Below are positions 1 to 7,276 of a DNA stretch of 29,144 nt, one piece after another (the stretch's first letter is position 1; each line of letters opens with the position of its first letter). The translations under genes were made by a program, and so were the position numbers. This stretch comes from Dehalococcoidia bacterium (GTDB lineage Bacteria > Chloroflexota > Dehalococcoidia > JACQUA01), in the NCBI GenBank assembly GCA_030689845.1, contig JAUYHV010000153.1:1-29144 (forward strand), in the 5' to 3' direction. The notes under the pieces are model-generated. The model was not told the DNA's origin. It searched no databases and saw nothing but the letters and a program-made list of their open reading frames with translations.

Positions 1-244
1 TTCAATCAATTCTATTTTCCACCGCCTTTTCCATTCCTTTATCTGTTTCTCCCGTTGAAGAGTTCCTTCATAATCGCTGCCTGGCTCATAATATACCAGC
101 AGATGTACACCGTATTTTTTGGTGAATCCTTCAACTAAATCATGCTTATGAGCATAAACCCTCTGAACAAGGTCTCCCCGTGAAACCAGCATATAGTGTT
201 CCATTGCGTTTACTGGCCATAATGCACACAGAATAATCATTCAT
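1..244 (-). pseudogene. GIY-YIG nuclease family protein, frameshifted and cut by the window edge
   Basis: Reading leftward from an ATG at 244 gives MNDYSVCIMASKRNGTLYAG, the N-terminal part of the small UvrC-like GIY-YIG family (usual form YYVYILASKRNGTLYIGVTN). After Phe-Thr-Gly the homology moves to another frame and continues as DLVQRVYAHKHDLVEGF, then KKYGVHLLVYYE and REKQIKEWKRRWKIELIE to the window edge. The switch falls at a GGGG run on the minus strand (plus positions 176-179); removing one G would restore FTGDLVQRV. I therefore see a one-base insertion in an otherwise conserved gene. Family members are about 85-100 residues long, so only the last few residues lie outside the window. 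The GIY half reads as GTLYAG, with Ala where Ile is usual. A programmed shift or sequencing error cannot be excluded. Confidence 0.75.
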
Positions 245-256
245 AATTATTACTGG

Positions 257-276
257 ATTCCGACTTTCGTCGGAAT
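257..276. repeat. 20-bp palindrome with GAAA loop (ATTCCGAC/GTCGGAAT)
   Basis: Two perfect 8-bp arms (257-264 and 269-276) flank a four-base spacer. On the minus strand the spacer is GAAA, so a transcript would form a GNRA-capped hairpin directly upstream of the GIY-YIG remnant start. The shape, ATTCC...GGAAT around a GAAA, resembles short dispersed palindromes that are common in many bacterial genomes. Only one copy is present in this window, so the repeat status is inferred. Confidence 0.5.
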
Positions 277-378
277 GGGTAAAAGAAGACGCATCAGGTG
301 AACCCTTCATCGTATATGTCTTCATCTATGTGCCTTTATTTTTTCTTACCCACTCAGTATGAGGAGTAACCAAAAAAC

Positions 379-1170
379 TTAATCTTCAGGGACTGCCTCG
401 TCCATGGTCCTTTTTATCCACCGGGTCCTGATAATCAGGAATGGTAAAGCCGCTGCAAGTGTGATTAGTGAGACTAATTGTGCTTCCAGTAAACCAGCGG
501 CAAAAACATCGTTCTGGCGCAGGAACGTCAGGAAAAACCGTCCCACGGAATATGCAGCCAGGTAAATTACAAAAATGGACCCGGGAGGGTTAAGGCGTCC
601 CTTTAATTTCCATAAAAGACCGAAAACGACGAGGTCCCACAGTATCTCGTAAATTACCGTGGGATGGGTCGGGACACCCAGGGGGGCCATAGTGTTGGGA
701 TGCGTATATATGAATGCCCAGGGAACGGTTGTTGGTGTGCCGTAGGAGCAGCCGTTAACAGTACACGCCAGACGTCCGATAGCCTGAGCTAAGATGGCTC
801 CGGGAGCTATCATATCGACGAAGGGACCAAACGGAAAATGTTTGATGCGGCTGTATATGAAGATTCCGATAGCCGCACCAACCACGCCCCCGAAAACTGC
901 CAGACCTTCAAATCCGAAAATAGCCCTGGGCCGGAGAATGTAATAGTCGATCTGGTCGATGACGTGAAAAAGGCGGGCTACGATCAGGCCGACAGGTATA
1001 GCCCAGGCCGCAGAGCCGTATACTATATCTTCGGGAATACCCATTTTTTTTGAATATTTCGTTGTCCACCAGACAGCGAAGATAATAGCCAGCCCCATGA
1101 ATACACCGTACCACCTCAATGTGAAAGGTCCTATGGAAAAAATGACCGGGTTAATGCCAATATTTATCAT
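379..1170 (-). CDS. lgt: Prolipoprotein diacylglyceryl transferase
   Basis: Membrane enzyme that moves the diacylglyceryl group from phosphatidylglycerol to the lipobox cysteine of prolipoproteins, the first step of lipoprotein maturation. About 263 residues with roughly seven hydrophobic segments. The signature GRLACTVNGCSYG lies near residue 132 and HPTVIYE follows near residue 170, both typical of Lgt. The motif around residue 90 reads EGLAVFGG, with Phe where many Lgt proteins have His (FHGG). Other lineages also lack that His, so I do not infer loss of activity. The ATG at 1170 is preceded by GAAAGGG at good spacing and is preferred to the TTG three bases upstream. It stands alone, with no lspA or lnt in view. 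Confidence 0.93.
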   Translation of the reverse strand: MINIGINPVIFSIGPFTLRWYGVFMGLAIIFAVWWTTKYSKKMGIPEDIVYGSAAWAIPVGLIVARLFHVIDQIDYYILRPRAIFGFEGLAVFGGVVGAAIGIFIYSRIKHFPFGPFVDMIAPGAILAQAIGRLACTVNGCSYGTPTTVPWAFIYTHPNTMAPLGVPTHPTVIYEILWDLVVFGLLWKLKGRLNPPGSIFVIYLAAYSVGRFFLTFLRQNDVFAAGLLEAQLVSLITLAAALPFLIIRTRWIKRTMDEAVPED

Positions 1171-1323
1171 CAAATTGCCCTTTCGAAAGAATCCGGTAGA
1201 GTAACCGAGACCCCGCGCTCATTTTATTCGCGGCCCTGTGCCATGTCAAACGGTTCCTTGAAAAAATGTGCGTGGCTATGAACTCCAGTCCCAGCTCCCC
1301 CTATACTCTGCGAGGGTATAACA

Positions 1324-1358
1324 AAATAAGGCTCCAGCTATTACGGAGCCTTATTTTT
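1324..1358. terminator. Strong bidirectional rho-independent terminator
   Basis: A perfect 12-bp stem (AAATAAGGCTCC at 1324-1335, its complement at 1345-1356) encloses a 9-nt loop and is followed by a T run on the plus strand, with an A run on the other side. It lies downstream of the small gene at 1396-1563 on the minus strand, so it probably ends that transcript before lgt. Confidence 0.85.
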
Positions 1359-1395
1359 ACCCGTATTCGGGGAAACAGATATATTTTCGGGTATT

Positions 1396-1563
1396 CTAAC
1401 GGATTTCGTCTAACTCGCCGCTTTTAACTTTCCTTACCAGGGTGTTCCAGTCATCCTTTCCCAGGACAACCAGGTTGCCCTCTTCTCCGATATGGGCCTT
1501 GTCGGGATAAATTTCCACAACGGGGCAGCAAGAACAATCCTTGCACAGTGTGACTTTTTTCAT
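1396..1563 (-). CDS. Small Cys-rich hypothetical protein (55 aa)
   Basis: The reading frame starts MKKVTLCKDCSCCPVVEIYP and ends KVKSGELDEIR. It begins at an ATG at 1563 with AAAGGA about 9 bases upstream and stops just before a strong terminator, so it is a complete single-gene unit. The CxxCxCCP cluster at residues 7-13 could bind a metal or Fe-S centre. The rest looks like a small folded domain (GNLVVLGKDDWNTLV). I do not recognise a named family. Small proteins of this form seem to occur in anaerobic Firmicutes, but that is recollection only. No function is assigned. Confidence 0.7.
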   Translation of the reverse strand: MKKVTLCKDCSCCPVVEIYPDKAHIGEEGNLVVLGKDDWNTLVRKVKSGELDEIR

Positions 1564-1716
1564 AATAGAGATCCTTTCCTTTTGATATTGATGTTTTTAA
1601 TTATCAACTTGTTATTAACAATCGACTTATTATATTATATCACGTTCAGTTATTTCTTCAATCCCTTTGTCGAGGCTCCCGCAGATCTTATAAAAATGCT
1701 TCCAAATCCCTCTCAA

Positions 1717-1827
1717 TCTCCCTTTACGAAAGGGAGAGGCTCTATTTCCCCCTTTATTAAAGGGTGATTAAGGGGGAATTTATGGCGTTTCGAGGGAAGT
1801 TCCTTTGTTACGAGGGACGTAAAGGAA
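1717..1827. repeat. Cluster of three inverted repeats in an intergenic region
   Basis: The 299-base gap between the methyltransferase gene and the small Cys-rich gene holds three hairpins in a row. The first is TCTCCCTTT/AAAGGGAGA (1717-1737, 3-nt loop). The second is TTCCCCCTT/AAGGGGGAA (1746-1778, 15-nt loop that itself contains TTTATTAAA). The third is TTCCTTT/AAAGGAA (1800-1827, 14-nt loop). C- and G-run palindromes of this type are common as dispersed short repeats. They could also act as a terminator for the long operon ending at 1863. No coding potential is convincing here. Confidence 0.55.
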
Positions 1828-1862
1828 GGCTGTAGAACGCCTTTGGGAGGTTATAAGACGTA

Positions 1863-2591
1863 TCAGGTTTTTGTGCCTTCGATGCATAACTCAAAAAATA
1901 CCAGGTCCGAATATACTTTCCAACTGGTGAACTGGGAATGCTCCAGTATATCCTTGATTTCATCAACGGTATAGCAGGCCTCAACGGCTTTATACCAGTT
2001 GAGCCTTTGCCAGTTGTTTAGACCCGTCATCTTTGATGCAATGCCTAATAAAAACCGCCAGAACAAAGTTGGCGGTGGCCTTTTTCCATCGCGAATTAAA
2101 AAAGCCCCTCCTTTATTAAGCACCCTGTGGACCTCGTTAAATACCCTCTCCGGATGGGCCCACTGGTGGAGCGAGTAACTGCTTATTATTAAATCAAAGG
2201 CGGCATCCCTGAAAGGCAGGCAGTCGGCCGAGGCGGCGTGGAACTCCGGCAGGTTTATTGAATTCGACTTTTTAACTTCCTCCAGGGCTTTTTTAACCAT
2301 CTCCCGGGATATATCGATCCCGATGAGTTTATTTTGATGACTCAATTTTTTGCCCAGGGAAAGGAGAAACCTGCCGGTGCCGCTGCCGATGTCGAGGACA
2401 CATCCCGGTCCAACCTTTTTTTTCTGAACACACCTGACAACGTTTGTTACCAGGTACCGCAAGGGAGACCTGGAGAGAGTGTGGTAACGGTCTACCTGTT
2501 CCCTTGAACAGAAATAGTCTTCACCAAGGGGAACCCTTTCCCCGGGGCGGGTACCGGGTTTATCTATGTCCTGACTACTCTTTTGTCTCAC
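1863..2591 (-). CDS. Class I SAM-dependent methyltransferase (UbiE/Methyltransf_11 type)
   Basis: About 242 residues. Motif I VLDIGSGTGRF (65-75) binds SAM, followed by LIGIDISREMV (the acidic residue that holds the ribose). ADCLPFRDAAFDLIISSYSLHQW and the post-motif VLNKGGAFLIRD are typical of the UbiE/COQ5-like group. The start is a GTG at 2591 inside the end of the cytochrome b gene, a 17-base overlap with a weak ribosome site, so translation is probably coupled. It is the last gene of the long operon. With a UbiA prenyltransferase and membrane anchors of a quinone enzyme upstream, methylation of a quinone or a related prenylated ring is possible. The substrate cannot be read from sequence. 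Confidence 0.8.
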   Translation of the reverse strand: MRQKSSQDIDKPGTRPGERVPLGEDYFCSREQVDRYHTLSRSPLRYLVTNVVRCVQKKKVGPGCVLDIGSGTGRFLLSLGKKLSHQNKLIGIDISREMVKKALEEVKKSNSINLPEFHAASADCLPFRDAAFDLIISSYSLHQWAHPERVFNEVHRVLNKGGAFLIRDGKRPPPTLFWRFLLGIASKMTGLNNWQRLNWYKAVEACYTVDEIKDILEHSQFTSWKVYSDLVFFELCIEGTKT

Positions 2592-3276
2592 GATTATCCG
2601 ATTTCTTGGTACGATTCAGATAATCCAGGTAATACCATTCTTTATATTTATCCGCGGGCATTTTGCCGGTAAAAATAACCGTGTTTAGAGGGAAAGCCTT
2701 TGGAGCCATGTGGCCGTAGTAAAAATGGACAATAGTCACAAAACCGACAGCAAGAATTATGGAGCTGCGGTGAGTGACCAGGGCGATGGCCAATACCCAT
2801 CCCGGCAGGTATTCAAGGGTATACTCGTTACCTATGGTTAATCCTGACAGGGCTATGACAGGGGCAATAAACAGGGTGAACCAGTAATCAATCTTTTGCC
2901 CGTACTGCAAATAGTCGTATACCGGCTCTTCTGCAAGGCCAAAAATGTAAAGAATAGATTGGAATGCGTCTTTAACATCTTTTTTATTCGGGAGAATAAT
3001 CCATGGAGATTTGTGCCTTAGAATCCAGTTAATCCCCAGGTATATAACATGGTAAAAATAAGTAACGTAAAAACCCCGAGCGGCCCAGTGATGGGCTGTC
3101 CTGATGTTTTCCTCGTTGCCAAACATACGGAGCAGTCTCCCCAGCACTGCGTTATCGGGATAAGTCTGGGGCAATCCGGTAACAACCAGGGCTAAAAAAC
3201 TTAACATAAATATAAAATGTTGTAATCTTATATGCCGGTTGAAACGAATTATGAACTGGTCCTTAATCCTTGACAT
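2575..3276 (-). CDS. Membrane cytochrome b (FdhI/HyaC-like b-type subunit)
   Basis: A 233-residue membrane protein with four or five hydrophobic segments. Candidate haem ligands are His15/His20 at the first helix, His62/His63 and His76 around the second, His169, and the His184-x4-His189 pair in the last helix. This pattern resembles di-haem cytochrome b subunits of formate dehydrogenases and Ni-Fe hydrogenases (cytochrome b561 superfamily), which pass electrons between a catalytic complex and the quinone pool. No catalytic partner is adjacent. The upstream neighbour is a two-helix protein, and the downstream methyltransferase overlaps by 17 bases. The ATG start at 3276 is clear. It may anchor an enzyme encoded elsewhere or pair with the SdhC/D-like proteins of the same operon. 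Confidence 0.75.
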   Translation of the reverse strand: MSRIKDQFIIRFNRHIRLQHFIFMLSFLALVVTGLPQTYPDNAVLGRLLRMFGNEENIRTAHHWAARGFYVTYFYHVIYLGINWILRHKSPWIILPNKKDVKDAFQSILYIFGLAEEPVYDYLQYGQKIDYWFTLFIAPVIALSGLTIGNEYTLEYLPGWVLAIALVTHRSSIILAVGFVTIVHFYYGHMAPKAFPLNTVIFTGKMPADKYKEWYYLDYLNRTKKSDNRETKE

Positions 3277-3291
3277 TATTTAATACCTTAA

Positions 3292-3600
3292 TCAGGAATT
3301 ATCCTTTAGCGATTTGTTTGCCTTCTTATACTGGTCCATAAACCATCTTGTTAACTCGCCTATAATGATTGTATTTGTCGGTATAAGGGTTCCGGCAATT
3401 AAGAGGAAGAAAAGCCAGCGGGTTACCGTAACCGCTATGTGAGAGGTATCTTTCGGTGAGATAAAAGGGGAATAAGGGGCGTTTTGCTGAAGGAATAAGC
3501 CTCCGGGAGTTAAAGGAATATTGGCAACCAGAAACCATATCAGGAGGGCAAGTTCCGCTAAAACAATGACTAAAATGGACAGAAAATATATTTTTTTCAT
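3292..3600 (-). CDS. Two-helix membrane protein of unknown function (102 aa)
   Basis: Two hydrophobic helices, at residues 1-24 and about 60-85 counted from the ATG at 3600, are joined by a polar loop that reads LTPGGLFLQQNAPYSPF. The C-terminal tail is basic (DQYKKANKS). The ATG at 3600 has GAGAG at suitable spacing and is preferred to the in-frame TTG at 3612, which overlaps the UbiA stop codon. It sits between UbiA and cytochrome b with gaps of only a few bases, so it is certainly co-transcribed. I recognise no family. Position and topology suggest an accessory subunit of the cytochrome b. Confidence 0.65.
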   Translation of the reverse strand: MKKIYFLSILVIVLAELALLIWFLVANIPLTPGGLFLQQNAPYSPFISPKDTSHIAVTVTRWLFFLLIAGTLIPTNTIIIGELTRWFMDQYKKANKSLKDNS

Positions 3601-3608
3601 ACTTGCTC

Positions 3609-4547
3609 TCAAAAAATATTTATTAATGCTGTAATGAGTATGGCTCCTCTTACCACAAGCATAAAATCGGAAGCTGAACTGAAAGCTTTAAACCCTTTTT
3701 CCTTACTGCCGGAGTCCTTTACAAATTTCCACCCGTTCCAAATTGCCAGCAATCCTCCTCCCGTTACCAGGAAGAGATATATTAGTCCCAGTTTGATGGC
3801 GACTCCCAGGGAAATACTGAGGAAAAAGGTTAATACCAGGAAAGTGAATCCTATAATTGCAGCTTCCCTTAAGTCCGTTTTATAAATAAATGCCCGGCTT
3901 TCGGTAAGAATTTTCCCTCCAACCCTGTTGGACGGGTGAATTGCTGAATAAATCATTATATGACCGGTTTGCCACAGCACGGCCAGTAAAAAAAGGACCC
4001 AGGGGAGCCACCTTTGGAAAAGAGTATCGGGAGAAGCCGCGGCCCAGCCTCCCAGGTAAATTAACCCGTTGATGGGTGGCAGGGTCAGGTAGCCTATGTT
4101 TTTTCTTAAATTGATAGAATACAATGAGCCTAAAATAATAGTCAGCACGAGAATGGCGAAACAGGTCGGATTGAACACAAACCAGGTTATAGCTGCAGAG
4201 GCGAAATAACAGCCGATGGTGAGAAACAAGGCATCTTTCGATGTTACCCTGCCGCTGGGAATAGGACGGCCGGGCCAGGCTGTTTTATCCCTTTCCCTGT
4301 CTACGTAATCATTGAGTCCGTGAATTCCTGCGACGGCAATTGCTACCGCTACGAAACCCAGCAATGTCTGGAGCACAGAGGGGAACCTGCCTCCGGCCAG
4401 AACTGCGGCTGCTCCTGCACCCAGAGGGGTCATCAAAGCCAGGCGGGGCCTGGTTAAATCTACCAGCCCTCCCAATTTTTCCTTGCCGGAGTAACGGGCT
4501 TTGATATCGTGTCCTCCCCCCAGCCATCTGCGCATGAGATTTTTCAT
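3609..4547 (-). CDS. UbiA-superfamily membrane prenyltransferase
   Basis: A 312-residue protein with about eight or nine membrane helices. The first Asp-rich motif, NDYVDRERD (79-87), is followed by GRPIPSGRV, as in UbiA, MenA and CtaB. These motifs bind Mg-diphosphate of the prenyl donor. The second Asp-rich motif is not evident: the expected region after WQTGHIMIYS (192-201) reads AIHPSNRVGGK, without acidic residues. CtaB also has WQ-x-PHF at this place, so the domain is aligned correctly. The ATG at 4547 has AGGAA upstream. It lies directly after two SdhC/D-like anchors. The product could be a menaquinone-type ring or a haem derivative, and neither can be chosen from sequence. Confidence 0.75.
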   Translation of the reverse strand: MKNLMRRWLGGGHDIKARYSGKEKLGGLVDLTRPRLALMTPLGAGAAAVLAGGRFPSVLQTLLGFVAVAIAVAGIHGLNDYVDRERDKTAWPGRPIPSGRVTSKDALFLTIGCYFASAAITWFVFNPTCFAILVLTIILGSLYSINLRKNIGYLTLPPINGLIYLGGWAAASPDTLFQRWLPWVLFLLAVLWQTGHIMIYSAIHPSNRVGGKILTESRAFIYKTDLREAAIIGFTFLVLTFFLSISLGVAIKLGLIYLFLVTGGGLLAIWNGWKFVKDSGSKEKGFKAFSSASDFMLVVRGAILITALINIF

Positions 4548-4571
4548 TACATTTCCTGTGTTACTGTAAAA

Positions 4572-4946
4572 TTAATATCGAATAAAAGGCAGGAGGAAAT
4601 AGAGGTAAATTAAGATAAAAATACCTAATAATCCCCAGGAAAGCCAGAGCAAGCCACGTCGCTTCCCGGCACTTTGAATATAGTCTAACAATATGCCTCT
4701 GGTACCGTTGATTGCATGAAAAAGTATGGCAAGGAGGAATAAAAGCGCAATTCCCAACCAGAAAGGATTTTCCAGCCGCTCGGCGGAACTTTGAAAAGTT
4801 ACGCTGTTCCCTTCATTTCCATAATGTCTTTGCCACAGGTGCAGGAAAAGGAGGACTCCTATAGCCATGCCGCTGACCCTCTGTATCAGCCAGGGCCAGA
4901 AGCCGCTTCCCCGTTGTATTTTTCTCCTGTACGTTTGCTCTACCAA
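4572..4946 (-). CDS. sdhD: SdhD-like membrane anchor of succinate dehydrogenase/fumarate reductase
   Basis: A 124-residue protein with three predicted helices. WLIQRVSGMAIGVLLFLHLW (19-38) carries the Arg23, Ser25 and His36 positions of the SdhC/SdhD family, and LFHAINGTRGILLDY (75-89) carries the second haem/quinone signature His77-x2-Asn-Gly-x-Arg. Known family members hold haem b and the quinone site and fix the SdhAB catalytic dimer to the membrane. The start appears to be a TTG at 4946, because no in-frame ATG precedes the first helix and the ribosome site is weak. It forms a pair with the next gene upstream. SdhA and SdhB are not in the operon. Confidence 0.8.
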   Translation of the reverse strand: MVEQTYRRKIQRGSGFWPWLIQRVSGMAIGVLLFLHLWQRHYGNEGNSVTFQSSAERLENPFWLGIALLFLLAILFHAINGTRGILLDYIQSAGKRRGLLWLSWGLLGIFILIYLYFLLPFIRY

Positions 4947-5000
4947 AGGAGGCCTGCTGTTTTATCCATATTTATTAACTAATTTCTTGTTTTTAATTAT

Positions 5001-5444
5001 CTACCACAGGGAGCGGTGAATTATATATGGGAGAGTGTGGTTAAGGGCCAGGACCCAGATAATCCCGCCGGTTCCCATGAGGACGTAAAATAATAATTTA
5101 TGCTTTCTTGTGCCGATGCCCCAGAAGTCCATTAATACTATTCGAAGGCCGTTGAAACCGTGATAAAGAAGGCAGGTCATTATTATGATATCGAGGAATT
5201 GAATAAACGGGTGAAGCCCGACTACCCGGTAAAACCAGTTAAAGACATCTTCACCCGTGCCCGGGATGGAAGCCAAAGCGGTTTCTCCGAGGTGAATAAT
5301 GCCATAGGTAATGATGATCAGTCCGGTAATCCGGTGAAACAACCACATCCACATGCCCGCTTTATAATGTTTCGGCCAAACATCTGCATACTGGTCTCCC
5401 GGCCAGAATTCTGTAAATCGTTCCTCTCGAGTCGTGTTTTCCAT
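5001..5444 (-). CDS. sdhC: SdhC-like cytochrome b anchor of succinate dehydrogenase/fumarate reductase
   Basis: A 147-residue membrane protein. WLFHRITGLIIITYGIIHLG (34-53) contains His37, Arg38, Gly41 and His51. LLYHGFNGLRIVLMDFW (92-108) contains His95, Asn98, Gly99 and Arg101. This is the arrangement of the SdhC/FrdC family, with axial haem histidines at 51 and 95 as the likely pair. It follows the fumarase alpha gene after only 9 bases and has no clear Shine-Dalgarno, so translation is probably coupled. Together with the next gene it makes a complete two-subunit membrane anchor. Its electron donor (SdhA/SdhB) must be encoded elsewhere. Confidence 0.85.
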   Translation of the reverse strand: MENTTREERFTEFWPGDQYADVWPKHYKAGMWMWLFHRITGLIIITYGIIHLGETALASIPGTGEDVFNWFYRVVGLHPFIQFLDIIIMTCLLYHGFNGLRIVLMDFWGIGTRKHKLLFYVLMGTGGIIWVLALNHTLPYIIHRSLW

Positions 5445-5453
5445 ATTGAATAA

Positions 5454-6299
5454 TTATAGAGTCGCGTTTTTGTGTCGTGCGCTGTGGCACTGCAGGGCTA
5501 CCGCTACCGGCAGGCTGGCTATATGACAGGGGAAGACTTCTGCGTGGACGGCAAGCGCCGTAGTACGGCCTCCCAAACCGGCCGGTCCGATTCCAAGGGC
5601 ATTAATTCCGGATAGGATTTCATTTTCCAGTTGCGCCACTTCTTTATCGTGATGGTTTGTGCCGGTTTTTCTCAGAAGCGCTTCCTTGGCCATGACCATG
5701 GCTTTGTCGGCGGTGCCGCCGATTCCCACACCTACGATAATAGGCGGGCAAGGATTGCTTCCGGCCTGTTCCACCGCCTCTATAACAAAATCCACGATAC
5801 CCTGCCGCCCCTGGGCAGGTTTTAACATAGCCAGCCGGCTCATATTTTCGCTGCCGGCACCTTTGGGCAACAGGGTTATACTAAGGGAGTCACCGGGAAC
5901 TATTTTTGTATGAACAACTGCGGGGGTATTGTCTCCCGTATTGATTCGCGAAGTGAAGGGTTGGGCAACCATTGACATCCGAAGGTGCCCCTGGCGGTAA
6001 CCTTCCCTGATGCCGTCATTGAGCCCTTCTATCAAGTTTCCCCCGACTATATGAACATCTTGTCCCAACTCAACAAAAATCAGCACGGTGCCGCAGTCCT
6101 GACACAGGGGCAATTTTTCCTGCCCGGCTATGGCCGCATTTTTTATCAACTGGGATAAAACTTCTTTACCCTGGGGAGATGTTTCTTTCCTGAGAGCTTT
6201 TTTTAAAAGGATAATGACGTCTTCACCTAAATTATAGTTCGCTTCCTGGCACAGGCTGGCGACGGTTGACCTTATCAAGCGTAAGTTTATCGATTTCAT
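5454..6299 (-). CDS. Class I fumarate hydratase, alpha subunit (N-terminal domain)
   Basis: A 281-residue Fe-S dependent hydratase subunit of the TtdA/FumA N-terminal family, interconverting fumarate and malate. LPLCQDCGT (63-71) and NPCPP (182-186) give Cys66 and Cys184 as likely [4Fe-4S] ligands. Other conserved stretches are KGAGSENMSRL (146-156) and GPAGLGGRTTAL near residue 247. Length is full for a stand-alone alpha subunit. In most anaerobes the beta subunit gene (TtdB-like) follows directly; here sdhC follows after 9 bases and no beta gene is found anywhere in the window. It is placed between malate dehydrogenase and sdhC, in pathway order. Confidence 0.9.
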   Translation of the reverse strand: MKSINLRLIRSTVASLCQEANYNLGEDVIILLKKALRKETSPQGKEVLSQLIKNAAIAGQEKLPLCQDCGTVLIFVELGQDVHIVGGNLIEGLNDGIREGYRQGHLRMSMVAQPFTSRINTGDNTPAVVHTKIVPGDSLSITLLPKGAGSENMSRLAMLKPAQGRQGIVDFVIEAVEQAGSNPCPPIIVGVGIGGTADKAMVMAKEALLRKTGTNHHDKEVAQLENEILSGINALGIGPAGLGGRTTALAVHAEVFPCHIASLPVAVALQCHSARHKNATL

Positions 6300-6347
6300 A
6301 TGGCGAATTGAAATTTAAAATGCAGAGCGTGATGATACAATATGAGC

Positions 6348-7274
6348 TTAAAATTTCATTATTTCGATAACTTCTTTAACCGCTGCGGCCGATTTTCTCA
6401 GGGCGGCAGTTTCTTCAGTCGTAAGATTCATCTCTATTATTTTTTCTACTCCTTTTTCACCGAGAATCACCGGCACGCCGACTACGCTGTCATTTATACC
6501 GTATTCCCCCTGGAGATAGACGGCGCAGGGTAACACCCTGTTTCGCCCGAGTAAAATGGCGTCGACCATTTCCACGGTTGCTGCTGCAGGGGCATAGAAA
6601 GCGCTGCCGGTTTTCAGGAGTTCAACTATTTCTCCCCCGCCTTTCACAGTCCGTTGAATTATTTTTTCTATCTTTTGTTCCTGTAGAAGGTCCGAAAGGG
6701 GGACACCCCCAACGGTGCATAACCTTGGGAGGGCAACCATAGTATCGCCGTGACCCCCCAAAATCAAAGCCGACACGTCTTTCACCGAAACGTTGAGCTC
6801 CTTTGCGATGAAAGTCTGGAAACGGATAGTGTCCAGGATGCCTGATTGACCTATTACCCTGTTCCTTTCGAATTTGCTTACTTTCAAAGCCAGGTAGGTC
6901 ATAGCATCAAGGGGGTTCGTAACTAAAATGATGACGCATTCCGGGGATTGCCGGACTATTTTCTCGGTAACTCCCTTGACTATCGCCATGTTTTGAAGCA
7001 CAAGGTCATCGCGGCTCATGCCGGGTTTTCTTGCCACTCCTGATGTAATGACGACAACATCGGATCCGGCCGTATCTTCATAATTATTAGACCCGAAAAT
7101 ACTCTTACCTGTACCTAACAGTGGTGTAGATTGAAGGATGTCCAGTGCTTTTCCCTGGGGTAACCCCTCCACTATGTCCAGAAGAACGACATCGGCATAC
7201 CCTTTTTCTACCAGTCTTTGAGCGCAGGTGGCTCCAACATTACCGGCGCCGATAACGCTGACTTTACTGTTCAT
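6348..7274 (-). CDS. mdh: NAD-dependent malate dehydrogenase (LDH-like type)
   Basis: A 308-residue Rossmann enzyme converting malate and oxaloacetate. VIGAGNVGATCAQRL (8-22) is the nucleotide-binding loop and LLDIVEGLPQGKALD carries the Asp that selects NAD. The mobile loop GVARKPGMSRDDL has Arg at the substrate-discriminating place, as in malate rather than lactate dehydrogenases. VTNPLDAMTY and GGHGDTMVAL carry the other catalytic residues, including the His of the His-Asp pair. The ATG at 7274 follows the isocitrate dehydrogenase stop by 2 bases, and GAAAGAG serves as ribosome site. It belongs to the reductive arm of the TCA operon. Confidence 0.93.
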   Translation of the reverse strand: MNSKVSVIGAGNVGATCAQRLVEKGYADVVLLDIVEGLPQGKALDILQSTPLLGTGKSIFGSNNYEDTAGSDVVVITSGVARKPGMSRDDLVLQNMAIVKGVTEKIVRQSPECVIILVTNPLDAMTYLALKVSKFERNRVIGQSGILDTIRFQTFIAKELNVSVKDVSALILGGHGDTMVALPRLCTVGGVPLSDLLQEQKIEKIIQRTVKGGGEIVELLKTGSAFYAPAAATVEMVDAILLGRNRVLPCAVYLQGEYGINDSVVGVPVILGEKGVEKIIEMNLTTEETAALRKSAAAVKEVIEIMKF

Positions 7275-7276
7275 AA

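Noticed and set aside
1492..1767. A 91-codon plus-strand frame
   Set aside because: Runs antisense through the small Cys-rich gene and the hairpin cluster; composition is not protein-like at the end (repeat-derived).
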